Positions 30,521 through 39,283 of a stretch of DNA of 64,000 nt are shown here, piece by piece. Numbering within the stretch: the first letter of the stretch is position 1; each line of letters begins with the position of its first letter. Below the pieces are notes generated by a model. That model ran no database searches, was not told the DNA's origin, and worked only from the letters and a program-made list of their open reading frames with translations. This stretch comes from Colwellia sp. (lineage in GTDB: Bacteria; Pseudomonadota; Gammaproteobacteria; Enterobacterales; Alteromonadaceae), in contig JABSOY010000019.1 of the NCBI GenBank assembly GCA_013215385.1, positions 27,369-91,368 on the forward strand. Direction: 5' to 3'. The translations under genes were made by a program, and so were the position numbers.

Positions 30521-30790
30521 ATGGAAAATAAACCGTTCAGAGATACCTTGATTGAACGTCGTGACCTTTGCGTTGCAGGCGACGCTAGTGCTAACAGTGA
30601 TTGGCAAAGGCTAACGCTAGCCCAGCGTTTTTCAGCGACAAGCTTAACTAAATATGGCTATGAACTTCTGTTTATTCGTAATTCATGCAGTGGCAGTACC
30701 GCCGTTATGGTTTTGCAAAATGGTACACCAGCCACGATTAGCGAAGAAGGCGATATTAATACTACACCGGATATCTACATACGGTCGTAA
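30521..30790 (+). CDS. Small hypothetical protein
   Basis: 89 residues from the ATG at 30521 (MENKPFRDTLIERRDL). The frame is open from 30380, with other ATGs at 30494 and 30509; none has a convincing ribosome-binding sequence, so the start is a guess based on where protein-like composition begins. It contains WQRLTLAQRFSATSLTKYGYELLFIRNSCSGSTAVMVL and ends TPDIYIRS. No family recognised and no signal peptide. Soluble. Confidence 0.5.
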   Translation: MENKPFRDTLIERRDLCVAGDASANSDWQRLTLAQRFSATSLTKYGYELLFIRNSCSGSTAVMVLQNGTPATISEEGDINTTPDIYIRS

Positions 30791-30980
30791 CGCGTAAGTT
30801 CAGCCCGTTTTTCTTACTTATCTAAAAATATAGCTTTTATGTTGAACAGTTCAATAATCGCTTTCTTAAGGTAGCAGCGATTAAATAGTTAGCGAATAAA
30901 CTTTGCTATTCTCTCGACAAATAGTTGTTATTTTTTCTCAGCAAGGTAGTCTAAAACAATTCGTCGCTAGATAAAATATC

Positions 30981-31577
30981 ATGCTTATCCGTATAGTCAC
31001 TTTATTTACCGTTTTTATTTGTATCGTAAGCCTGCTCACAGGTTGTACATCTTCTCGTCCTGCGATCAGCCAATTTCGCATAAACTTTAATTTTGCTCAA
31101 GTAGATAGCTATCGATTTTATGAGCGTAGTTCTGACTTTAGTGATTATCAAAATATCAACGACACCACTAGAAATAATATCGAACTCGCTATAGAACAGG
31201 TATTAGATAAAAATGGTTTTGTATATCAAGGAGAAGGTAAAGCTGACATTATTGTTACTTACTATCTCATTAATGATGGTCAAAACGTTATTAAGTACAA
31301 CAAAGGCATTGGCTATTGCTCGTATTGTTTGCGGGGTGGTGAAGCACAGAGAAATAAAAAACCGTTCAAAATAATTCCTGGCGCTTTAATTCTGGATATC
31401 GTTAACCCAGAAACTGAGCGTTCGGTCTGGCGTAGTGTTTATGATTTAAAGATTAAAGTAGATAAGGATAATAGTCAGGAAGTTCAGTTAAAAATTTATA
31501 AAGCAATTGATATGATGATGAAAAAGTTTCCTTACGCTCAAGATCCGAAAACACTTAAATTTGTTGCGAATCGCTAA
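30981..31577 (+). CDS. DUF4136-type lipoprotein
   Basis: 198 residues with a lipoprotein signal: hydrophobic stretch then lipobox LLTGC at 18-22. After Cys22 the sequence resembles DUF4136 (FNFAQVDSYRFYERSSDFSDY, IELAIEQVLDKNGF, ADIIVTYYLI). The family is envelope-anchored and of unknown function. Its stop overlaps the start of the next gene by one base (TAATG), so the two are co-translated. Confidence 0.75.
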   Translation: MLIRIVTLFTVFICIVSLLTGCTSSRPAISQFRINFNFAQVDSYRFYERSSDFSDYQNINDTTRNNIELAIEQVLDKNGFVYQGEGKADIIVTYYLINDGQNVIKYNKGIGYCSYCLRGGEAQRNKKPFKIIPGALILDIVNPETERSVWRSVYDLKIKVDKDNSQEVQLKIYKAIDMMMKKFPYAQDPKTLKFVANR

Positions 31578-32038
31578 TGCTTAAATGGTTAATAATAACA
31601 TTGGTAGCTATCGTCGTTTTCACTACATTATTATTAGGTTTAGGCTATTTATTAAAAGAACATGAAACGGCTACTACGCTGCTAAAACAAGAGCTTGACC
31701 AACAACGAGCACAGATAAAAGCGAAGGAAATAAGAAAACAAGCAAAGTTCAAATCTACAATTTATCGGCCTCTAAGCAATGCCTCATTACCCCTTAAAGA
31801 ATCATTAGGTCCTAATAAACAGCAAATTCTTCTTGAAAACTTAATATGTACTTCCACAAAACAATGTATCCTTATCGATATTCAATTTGAAGATTTAAGT
31901 TGTGTTTTTGCCATTAATACCATTGGTGCCTCTCTCTTGGCAAAAGTAGCCGGTGATTTTAGTTCGGTAGGAAAATGCCCTGATTACCCCCCAAATAGCC
32001 AATTGAGTTGTGAATTGAATATTTGTAGCTATCAGTAA
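31577..32038 (+). CDS. Hypothetical single-pass membrane protein
   Basis: 153 residues. A membrane segment at about 4-26 (WLIITLVAIVVFTTLLLGLGYLL) is followed by a charged coiled coil (about 29-60) and a C-terminal domain with five Cys (CTSTKQC, LSC, GKC, LSCELNIC), suggesting disulfides outside the cytoplasm. Overlaps the DUF4136 lipoprotein gene, so they may act together at the envelope. Family not recognised. Confidence 0.65.
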   Translation: MLKWLIITLVAIVVFTTLLLGLGYLLKEHETATTLLKQELDQQRAQIKAKEIRKQAKFKSTIYRPLSNASLPLKESLGPNKQQILLENLICTSTKQCILIDIQFEDLSCVFAINTIGASLLAKVAGDFSSVGKCPDYPPNSQLSCELNICSYQ

Positions 32039-32227
32039 CTTGCTCGACATTAAAGATAAAAAAATAAAGTTACCCTTAGTGGTTGTTATTCTGCTCTATT
32101 AAGCGTTTATTCTATAACCTATTCATTTATGTAATTAACATAAGAAGAGGTTAATTTGAATGGATAAGTGGAGTTGCACAAAATAGCTGAGTATAATGTT
32201 GATTCAATTAACAGAGATAATAATTTT

Positions 32228-32551
32228 ATGACTTTTCCAAACGATGAAACCGGCCAAATATTGACTGAAATGCAAGATGCGGGCATTGATTTAACCGTTA
32301 TTCATCCAGTGGTGTTCTTTCAATTGTTTGAGAAAAAAGAACAAGCACAAGCAATGGCTGATTACCTAGCTGAAAATGCACCCGAGATGGCATTATCGAT
32401 TCAGCCAGATGAAACACCTAATGTGTGGGACTTAGACTGTACTGTGAAGATGCTGCCTTGTTACGACGCAATTGTTGCACAAGAGGCGCAGTTCGAACAA
32501 ATAGCGGGTAAGTACAATGGCTATAATGATGGCTGGGGCATTGAGGCCTAA
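32228..32551 (+). CDS. RraB-like ribonuclease E inhibitor-family protein
   Basis: 107 residues from the ATG at 32228 (AGAGA upstream); a GTG at 32168 would add 20 residues. HPVVFFQLFEKKEQAQAMADYLAEN followed by WDLDCTVKMLPCYDAIVAQE and YNGYNDGWG matches the RraB-family pattern, whose members end in a (Y/G)-D-G-W-G motif. In E. coli RraB binds RNase E and reduces mRNA decay. This protein lacks the long acidic tail of E. coli RraB, so the role is inferred from family only. Confidence 0.65.
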   Translation: MTFPNDETGQILTEMQDAGIDLTVIHPVVFFQLFEKKEQAQAMADYLAENAPEMALSIQPDETPNVWDLDCTVKMLPCYDAIVAQEAQFEQIAGKYNGYNDGWGIEA

Positions 32552-32708
32552 GCTGCAAAGCTGACATATTTAGTTACTTGCAAAACTTAATAACAATCTT
32601 ACAAAAATAAACATCTTATCAACACTTGTAAAACAGAGTATAGGGAACTTTTCAATAATAATAGCTCCATCTTAATCCACACAGGGTTAACAACTAAGGA
32701 CTGTTACT

Positions 32709-33320
32709 ATGAAACTCTCAAGCTCTCTTACTGCACTATTATTAACACTTTCAGCAAGTACGTTTTCGACTACTGCATTTGCCGATACCGATTTAGAATC
32801 CCCACATACCGTTGGTTTACAAGCTGCCGGCGGCGGTATTGAATATAAAGGCAAAGATACCGATAATGAAGGTGTTGCTCTGAGTTATCTTTATTACAAT
32901 TATCAATTTGCACCTAGCTATTATTTTGAAGTTGCTTTGGTGGGTGCAGAAGATATTGATGATTGGGAATGCAAAGAAAATGCAGAAAGTAGCTGGGAAT
33001 GCGTATCAGATTACGATAATAAGTTTGAACTACAAGCTGATAACTTTGAATACAACGCCGTTGTTTTAGCATTAAAAACGGATTTATCCTTATCAAAGCG
33101 TAATCGCTTATATGTCAAAGTTGGCGCAGCATTTTATGATTATCAAATTGATTTAGACCATGTCAGTATTGCTGACGAAGATGGGGCTGGCTTGTTTATA
33201 GAAGCAGGTTGGGAATATCGTTGGGATAACGGTTTTGGGCTTAATACCAGTTTACAATATCAAGATGCCGGCGACTTAGAAATGGATACTTTTAATGTTG
33301 GTGTAAGCTACTCATTTTAA
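32709..33320 (+). CDS. Outer-membrane beta-barrel protein (OmpX/porin-like)
   Basis: 203 residues with a signal peptide (1-25, MKLSSSLTALLLTLSAS..., cut near AFA-DT). Alternating hydrophobic/aromatic strands and a terminal aromatic residue (VGVSYSF) mark an eight-stranded barrel. AAGGA precedes the ATG. Function unknown; size suits a small structural or adhesion-type barrel. Confidence 0.75.
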   Translation: MKLSSSLTALLLTLSASTFSTTAFADTDLESPHTVGLQAAGGGIEYKGKDTDNEGVALSYLYYNYQFAPSYYFEVALVGAEDIDDWECKENAESSWECVSDYDNKFELQADNFEYNAVVLALKTDLSLSKRNRLYVKVGAAFYDYQIDLDHVSIADEDGAGLFIEAGWEYRWDNGFGLNTSLQYQDAGDLEMDTFNVGVSYSF

Positions 33321-33372
33321 GGTATTACTGTAAAAAATTTATGGTATTGCGACTTTATTTAACACAGTACCA

Positions 33373-34002
33373 TTATTTTTTTTCTTCTTTTTCGATAATT
33401 TGAAATGCAGGAAGAGAAACTCGCCAATAAATAGCGGCCAATCTAAGTGATAGCGCTCCTACTATTGCGGTAATTAAAGCAATATCTTCAGGCCATCCTA
33501 AATATTGAAATAGTGCAAATAAACTGCCACCTAATATTGCTGCTGTTGCGTAAATTTCTTGCCGTAAAATCATTGGAATTACATTACATAGCACATCACG
33601 GATCATCCCGCCGGCAACACCTGTAATAGTACCCATTATCACAGCCACGGTTACAGGAAAACCTAAACTTAAAGCTTTTTCTGTACCTAAGACCGCAAAG
33701 AGAGCTAAGCCAAAGGCATCTGCAATTAATAAAAAACGTTTAGGGATAAGTTTAGGGCGGCGAATAATAAGAATGGTTAAAACGGCGGTAACTAAAATAA
33801 CGTAAAGATAAATAGGGTTAGCGACCCAGAAAACGGTGGTATCAAGAATTATATCTCGAATGGTACCGCCACCAATAGCGGTTACCGACGCCAATACAAC
33901 AACACCAAATGGATCAAGTTTATAACGTCCTGCCATTAAGGCACCCGATAGGGCAAAAACGACGATACCAAATAAATCTAACCAATAAAGTAATTCATTC
34001 AT
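33373..34002 (-). CDS. TRIC-type (UPF0126/YicG) cation channel protein
   Basis: 209 residues, seven membrane segments arranged as two homologous triplets. The Gly-rich motifs VTAIGGGTIRDIILD and TGVAGGMIRDVLCN are the paired signatures of the prokaryotic trimeric intracellular cation channel family. Members conduct K+ or Na+. It starts 8 bp after the CbiB-like gene, so they are probably in one transcript with mtnN. Confidence 0.88.
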   Translation of the reverse strand: MNELLYWLDLFGIVVFALSGALMAGRYKLDPFGVVVLASVTAIGGGTIRDIILDTTVFWVANPIYLYVILVTAVLTILIIRRPKLIPKRFLLIADAFGLALFAVLGTEKALSLGFPVTVAVIMGTITGVAGGMIRDVLCNVIPMILRQEIYATAAILGGSLFALFQYLGWPEDIALITAIVGALSLRLAAIYWRVSLPAFQIIEKEEKK

Positions 34003-34010
34003 TTTATGCC

Positions 34011-34994
34011 TTAGCCATTGAGGTTTAAAGAATAAGTAAATAGTGCCAGTAAAGCTAAAAATAAAAAGCTGAAATAGAATATTTGACTAATACGTTTACT
34101 GGCATGAATAATATCGGTCGCCTGTGGCTGGCGTCCATGATCATTGAAACTTATTTTTCTAAGTTTACTGTCTTGATACATAGCGACGCCACCCAGTTTA
34201 ATCTCTAATGATAAAGCAAATAAACTTAACGGATAATTATTATTTAATTGGAAGAAATAAGTTCGGCTCAGTCGTGAATATAAGGTGAAGTTTTTACCTA
34301 TACAGCTAAATAATAATAGCAATGAAAAAATACGATTGGGTAGCCATTGCACCACATTGACTAAAAAGGCGATGCTATGGCCAAAAGGTTGAAAATGCTT
34401 TTGTTTGTTGTTCCAGCTATAGTGCATTTCAATCAATAGTCGCGCACATAGTGCAGCAAGAGGGCCTAAGATTAAGAAGATAAAACTGATGGTGAATAGG
34501 TTTTGCATTGCCCTAAGTAGCAACATTTCAATACAGCTTTTCGATAAACCCAAAGAAGATAGCTGTTGCGTATCACGTAATACCCATGGATTTAGCAATT
34601 GCTTTGCTTCAAAGTTTTTGTTGGCGACAATCAGTTTGGCAATTTCTTTACTGGTTTTTGATAAATGTAAATTCCCTAATGCTAAATAAAGTAAAAATCC
34701 CTGCCAAAGCCAAGCGGCAGCAACAAACGATTCAAACAACCAAAGAATTATAAGCAAAGGTGTTAAGGTGACTAAAATTGCAATTAAACCAGAAATACTA
34801 CGTTGGCGAGCACTGTTATTGCTTTTATTCACCTTGCTGGCGAGTTGGTCGCAAAATAGACGAAAAAACCGTAGTGGTTCATGACTCGCTAAATATGACG
34901 CTAAAAACTTAACCATAATCACACCATAAAGGACGACTATAGAATAAGTAAATGGACTGATTTCAATTAAATTCATTACGTTTTTAGCGGTCAT
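34011..34994 (-). CDS. CobD/CbiB-family membrane protein
   Basis: 327 residues with about five membrane helices. VLRDTQQLSSLGLSKSCIE and the C-terminal ATDIIHASKRIS resemble CbiB/CobD, the adenosylcobinamide-phosphate synthase family. No other cobalamin genes are nearby. Genes of this type next to mtnN occur in several marine gammaproteobacteria as I recall, usually with divergent sequence. The usual YRAxNTLDSM-type motif is not visible, so a cobalamin role is doubtful. 8 bp separate it from mtnN upstream. Confidence 0.6.
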   Translation of the reverse strand: MTAKNVMNLIEISPFTYSIVVLYGVIMVKFLASYLASHEPLRFFRLFCDQLASKVNKSNNSARQRSISGLIAILVTLTPLLIILWLFESFVAAAWLWQGFLLYLALGNLHLSKTSKEIAKLIVANKNFEAKQLLNPWVLRDTQQLSSLGLSKSCIEMLLLRAMQNLFTISFIFLILGPLAALCARLLIEMHYSWNNKQKHFQPFGHSIAFLVNVVQWLPNRIFSLLLLFSCIGKNFTLYSRLSRTYFFQLNNNYPLSLFALSLEIKLGGVAMYQDSKLRKISFNDHGRQPQATDIIHASKRISQIFYFSFLFLALLALFTYSLNLNG

Positions 34995-35002
34995 AGTTTT
35001 TA

Positions 35003-35713
35003 TTAATTTAACTTTTTACCTTGTAAGGCAACCAGCATGTTTTCAACTAGCTGAGATGAATTTACCGAAGCGGTTTCTAAATAAGCTTCAAATGACGTCG
35101 GTGATTCTTTACCTGCAATATCAGACATCGAACGAATAACGACAAAGGGTATGTTAAATTGATGACAAGTCTGCGCGATCGCAGCACCTTCCATTTCTAC
35201 GGCGGCCATGCTTGGGAAATTTGCTCGTGCTTTAGCAATATCATCGTCGGCGGTCATAAAGGTATCACCTGTGGTGATTAAGCCGAGTAAGGTTTGAATG
35301 TTTTCTAATTCAGCAACGCCTGCTTGTGCAGCTGTCACTAAAACAGGGTGAGGAATATAAGCTGCTGGGTTTGCAGGCAACTGGCCAATTTCATAGCCAA
35401 AAGCGGTTACATCAACATCGTGATAACGAACTTCTGAGCTAATCACGATATCGCCAACTTTTAGAGATTGCTCAAAGCCGCCAGCAGAGCCGGTATTAAC
35501 CACATAATCAGGTTGAAACTTGTCAATTAACATCGCTGTTGCTAATGCCGCCGCTACTTTACCAATGCCTGACTGAACGATAACAACTGTCGTACCGTTA
35601 AGTTGACCTTGATAAAAGGTATAACCCGCATATTCTGTTGTTGTTGCATTTGTTAGTTTTGCTTTTAAAATAGCAACTTCTGGCTCCATTGCGCCAATTA
35701 TTCCAGCTTTCAT
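35003..35713 (-). CDS. mtnN: 5'-methylthioadenosine/S-adenosylhomocysteine nucleosidase
   Basis: 236 residues, standard length. It starts [18 protein letters not shown] with catalytic Glu12, and has [16 protein letters not shown] and SDIAGKES with the catalytic Asp. It cleaves methylthioadenosine and S-adenosylhomocysteine, feeding methionine salvage and autoinducer-2 production. First gene of the mtnN, CbiB-like, TRIC transcript. Confidence 0.97.
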   Translation of the reverse strand: MKAGIIGAMEPEVAILKAKLTNATTTEYAGYTFYQGQLNGTTVVIVQSGIGKVAAALATAMLIDKFQPDYVVNTGSAGGFEQSLKVGDIVISSEVRYHDVDVTAFGYEIGQLPANPAAYIPHPVLVTAAQAGVAELENIQTLLGLITTGDTFMTADDDIAKARANFPSMAAVEMEGAAIAQTCHQFNIPFVVIRSMSDIAGKESPTSFEAYLETASVNSSQLVENMLVALQGKKLN

Positions 35714-35815
35714 ATGATTATCTTTTAGGTAAATAAGTAAGTTATTGTGAAATTATACCCTAATGCAATGTTAAATCAGCTTTAAAATTATTATTTGCCG
35801 GCTTCTTATTCATAA

Positions 35816-36493
35816 CTAGTCTAGCTTTTCATTTAAGGCACTGGCTAATTGTTCTACCCAGCCATCAAATACAGCTTTTATACTATCAATATTACTGGCT
35901 TGGTTGTCGACATTCATTTCGTCACTTTTACTATTGATAATAATAGCAACTAATCCGTTACCGGTATTGGCATCAACAAATTCGGCTTCTAAACTTGCTT
36001 CGCCAATAACTGCTTTTTGGTCAGTGGCTAATCGATAAGCACCTTCTCCAGCATTTAGAACAATACGAAAGGGTAAGATGTCGAGCACTTCAAACTCGGG
36101 TGATTTTTCCTCGAGGTTGGTCAAGGCTAGTCTGATTAATAATGAATCTTTCGTCCCTTTAGGAACTATTTGGTATTTATCGGCTAGTTTATCTTTTAGC
36201 AGTTGTTCAAAATAAGCATTCAGTGCTACTTGTTTACTTTTATCTTTTATATGAGTGGGTTTCGTTGCATCTAACCATAATTCTACTGGCGCAATAGCAA
36301 TGCTTTTGTAGCTTTGTAACGTTGCAAGAGTGATATTTTTCTTCGCTCTAACCCAAGAGTTATCCATACGCGGGTTCGGTTTGAATAAATGGTAATCGTT
36401 GAGGAAACCAGACTTTGAATCAGGTAGTTGCAAACGGTTACTACAGCCCGAAAGTAGGGCAATAGTCGTCAGTAAAAAAAATGTTGTTTTCAT
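35816..36493 (-). CDS. DUF3313-type lipoprotein
   Basis: 225 residues from the ATG at 36493, chosen because it begins a proper lipoprotein signal (MKTTFFLLTTIALLSGC, lipobox LLSGC); an upstream in-frame ATG at 36553 would bury that signal. SKSGFLNDYHLFKPNP and YKSIAIAPVELWLD match the DUF3313 pattern. Function unknown; anchored in the envelope. Confidence 0.75.
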   Translation of the reverse strand: MKTTFFLLTTIALLSGCSNRLQLPDSKSGFLNDYHLFKPNPRMDNSWVRAKKNITLATLQSYKSIAIAPVELWLDATKPTHIKDKSKQVALNAYFEQLLKDKLADKYQIVPKGTKDSLLIRLALTNLEEKSPEFEVLDILPFRIVLNAGEGAYRLATDQKAVIGEASLEAEFVDANTGNGLVAIIINSKSDEMNVDNQASNIDSIKAVFDGWVEQLASALNEKLD

Positions 36494-36655
36494 ATTAATA
36501 GCGCTATTTAGATGTAGATTATGGCGAAACAGTATCATAGTAATTTCTACCAAATGGTTACAATTTGTTTTCTAGCGCAGCTGAAATTGACAAGTATTAA
36601 TATTATATTGGCAGCTAAAGCATTGGCACAAACTAAGTGCCAATGCTCTTGGGTA

Positions 36656-37330
36656 CTAGTGTGGTAATGCCGCTACTTGTGGAGCTGGAATACGCTGCGA
36701 CATAGCGTGATTTGACGAAGCTTCTAACTGAGAACGAGCTGCAATAGGGGATAACACACCAGGTTTTTCTTTATTTTTATCTGGGCGCGGTTTTAGCATA
36801 GGCGCAGGAATCACTTTGCCTTTAATTTTTGGTGGCGGTGGTTTGTTGCCTAATAATCGGCTGGAAATACAAGAACGAATTTCATCAACAGTATAATTAG
36901 CTTTTACTTTAATACGAATATGTGGAATTGATGACGCCTCTAATGCACCGCTAACAAACCAGTCTTTCTTAACTTTGTAGCCTTTACCTTGAGTGTCTAC
37001 CAGATCAATAACACCAGATAATTTCATGCTGTCACGTTCACAAATAACAAAATCTAAATATTTACTTTCAGCATTATTCTTAGCTGTTTGACTGGCTCGG
37101 CTGGAAATACCATTGCGAATTGTTACTATGTCTGAAAGTTTTACCCGATTAATTATACGATATTTTCCACCTAGTGCTTGTTCAAGCAAGTTTTGAAAGT
37201 TTTTTTCTGCTGGTGTAAAAAGACTGCTCTTTTTATCAAATGGAAAGGGAAAACTACTGTCGTTTAAGCGACTAGCTAATAAAGCAACAATAACAATTAG
37301 GCTGATCATGGCAAAAAGGATTAATTCCAT
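36656..37330 (-). CDS. DUF2726 membrane-anchored protein
   Basis: 224 residues. One N-terminal membrane helix (1-21), then a DUF2726-like domain (about 38-160): FTPAEKNFQNLLEQALGGKYRI, LDFVICERDSMKLSGVIDL and the nuclease-superfamily-like VDxxGK pattern. The C-terminal 60 residues are Pro-rich and probably disordered. The family is sometimes grouped with topoisomerase-type zinc-finger or nuclease proteins; biological role unknown. Confidence 0.7.
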   Translation of the reverse strand: MELILFAMISLIVIVALLASRLNDSSFPFPFDKKSSLFTPAEKNFQNLLEQALGGKYRIINRVKLSDIVTIRNGISSRASQTAKNNAESKYLDFVICERDSMKLSGVIDLVDTQGKGYKVKKDWFVSGALEASSIPHIRIKVKANYTVDEIRSCISSRLLGNKPPPPKIKGKVIPAPMLKPRPDKNKEKPGVLSPIAARSQLEASSNHAMSQRIPAPQVAALPH

Positions 37331-37503
37331 ACACTTCTCCGGCGATTCAAATTCTTGACGGTATTCTTAATAACAGTTGAGTAAGCAGAATTTGTGCCAC
37401 AGATCTTAATATGAAGGGTTTGTTTTATAAATAGGGGGGCGATTAATAAAAGAAGTGCTGTGATAGATTTTATTTACAGCACTTTTTTGGTTTATATTAA
37501 TGA

Positions 37504-38133
37504 TTATGAAGGGTATTTTTCTTCAAGTGCGGCATAGAGTTGTTGCTGGAAATCGCTAGCGCTCGCATCGAGTGAATTGACTAAATTGGCTAATACTTCG
37601 TTGTCTTCTTCGCCATGCCAAATTTTAATGTAAGACCCTTCTTTATAGCCATGATCTTGACGGAAAAAATTCAAAGTGTTTTTGCCAACGTACTGACGAA
37701 ATAACTCGTTAAGATCCATGTTCATTAAACGCATACAGTCAGCTAAGGCAATAGCATCAAAACTTTTGTTACTCACCGCAGCAGCAGCTAAGTTTTCAAG
37801 GGCAATTTTAAAATCACTTTCATTGCTACTTTGTGTTAATTCTGTTGCTAAGGTATCAGTAATGCTGTCAACCGTTGCGCCCGTCATTAAACGTAAGCTT
37901 AAGCCAAAATGGAAAATATCAACCAATTCAAGTTGTACTTGAGCAACGTCAATCTCTTGATGTTTCCACCATTTCCAGCCGTGGTGATCTAACATTTCTG
38001 CACATTCAACCCAAATGGCACGATACCATTCATAACCATTTTCTCGCCAGGTATCACTAACACGTGAATTCATTGCGTCTTGCATGGTTAGCATTTGTTT
38101 TATTTGATTTTGTGCTGCTGATCGTTCGCTCAT
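37504..38133 (-). CDS. All-alpha dimeric dUTP diphosphatase
   Basis: 209 residues. The MazG-like helices carry WVECAEMLDHHGWKWWK (ExxE) and QLELVDIFHFGLSLRL (ExxD), the metal-binding pairs of the dimeric dUTPase family seen in some bacteria and phages. It converts dUTP to dUMP, limiting uracil in DNA. This differs from the trimeric Dut type of E. coli. Monocistronic. Confidence 0.85.
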   Translation of the reverse strand: MSERSAAQNQIKQMLTMQDAMNSRVSDTWRENGYEWYRAIWVECAEMLDHHGWKWWKHQEIDVAQVQLELVDIFHFGLSLRLMTGATVDSITDTLATELTQSSNESDFKIALENLAAAAVSNKSFDAIALADCMRLMNMDLNELFRQYVGKNTLNFFRQDHGYKEGSYIKIWHGEEDNEVLANLVNSLDASASDFQQQLYAALEEKYPS

Positions 38134-38218
38134 TTTTCTCTCTACTCGCTTTAAATTCTCATTAGCTATAGTGTGCCGTAGCCAAGAGAAACTAACAAGT
38201 AAAGGAGGGGTGATTACA

Positions 38219-38788
38219 TTAAAAAACTAGGGCTAATTCAATTCCACTAAACGTATTGTTTTCTGCTTGCCAATTATGACCACTAATTTCTCTAAATCGA
38301 ATAAATCCCGTGATTTTTATCTGCTCAATCATCAATGAACTGCCGATGCCAATATAGCCATCAATATCGTTTTGGCTGTCCCTGTGATCAAAATTATCAT
38401 TTTCAAAATCAGTGTTATAACCATTATTGTGATGTTGATAATCATCATCACTGCGATCATTAAAAGCGAGTTCGACTAAATCAATACCAAATTCAGCATA
38501 AAGACTAAAGTCTGCAAAGTAGCCTATTTTTACACCCGCTTCCCAGGTTATAAAACCGTGCTCATAATTATATGTGTCGTTCACGCGGGCATAGCCAATA
38601 GCGCTATTAACAGCGAAACCCAAGTGAGTATTGTAGTTACGATGAATAATCTCTACACCGACGGTGGAATAATGATCAGTTTCGTTGGCATCATGATGAA
38701 CAAAAATAATATAGTCATTAGACTTATCAGCATAAGCATTTAGAGAAAATAACAGGCATAAACAGAGCGAAACAATGATTTTTTTCAT
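38219..38788 (-). CDS. Hypothetical outer-membrane beta-barrel protein
   Basis: 189 residues from the ATG at 38788, which gives a clean signal peptide (MKKIIVSLCLCLLFSLNAYA-DK). The rest consists of amphipathic strands with acidic His/Asn/Asp-rich loops (DRSDDDYQHHNNGYNTDFEND) and ends in IELALVF, typical of a small barrel. The His/Asp-rich loop could bind metal, but that is speculative. Confidence 0.6.
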   Translation of the reverse strand: MKKIIVSLCLCLLFSLNAYADKSNDYIIFVHHDANETDHYSTVGVEIIHRNYNTHLGFAVNSAIGYARVNDTYNYEHGFITWEAGVKIGYFADFSLYAEFGIDLVELAFNDRSDDDYQHHNNGYNTDFENDNFDHRDSQNDIDGYIGIGSSLMIEQIKITGFIRFREISGHNWQAENNTFSGIELALVF

Positions 38789-39283
38789 AACTATCTCAAT
38801 AAAAGGTTTGATATTATTTTCCCTCAATACTCAGTAAGTTTCAGTGATAAAATCGTTAGATAATCCAGAATAATTGTAAGATAGTGTTAGATGAATATAT
38901 TAGAACAACTGCGACTACGCATAATTTTGATACTGCCAATTACTAAATGAGATTGGCTGCTAGCGATTGCTTTTTCAACATAGTCGGCCTAATGTAGGCT
39001 GGTATTTATCACAATAAACAATCTGCTCTGCGACTAAATCGGTTATTAGATCTTTAAATAGAACGCTAGCTCTTCCTCCTTTGCAGACATTAACACCAAT
39101 TTTTCTTCAATAGACGTAATTTCAAATAAAATGAATGCATATTTTCCTCAAATCAGCAATGTCATATTAAGTGCCTTAAAACAAAAGCAGCTTTAACTGG
39201 CTATGCAAAGTGTTTACATGTTCGTTATCTTATCTATAATTGCGCCTTAATTTTAAGAATAATAAAATAAGGGAATATCCATT
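38789..39283. other. Intergenic region with promoter of the tricorn-like protease gene
   Basis: Nearly 500 bp without a gene. Its right end has a good sigma-70 promoter: TTTACA (39213-39218), 16 bp, TATAAT (39235-39240), 44 bp before the protease start. Nothing else recognisable. Confidence 0.6.
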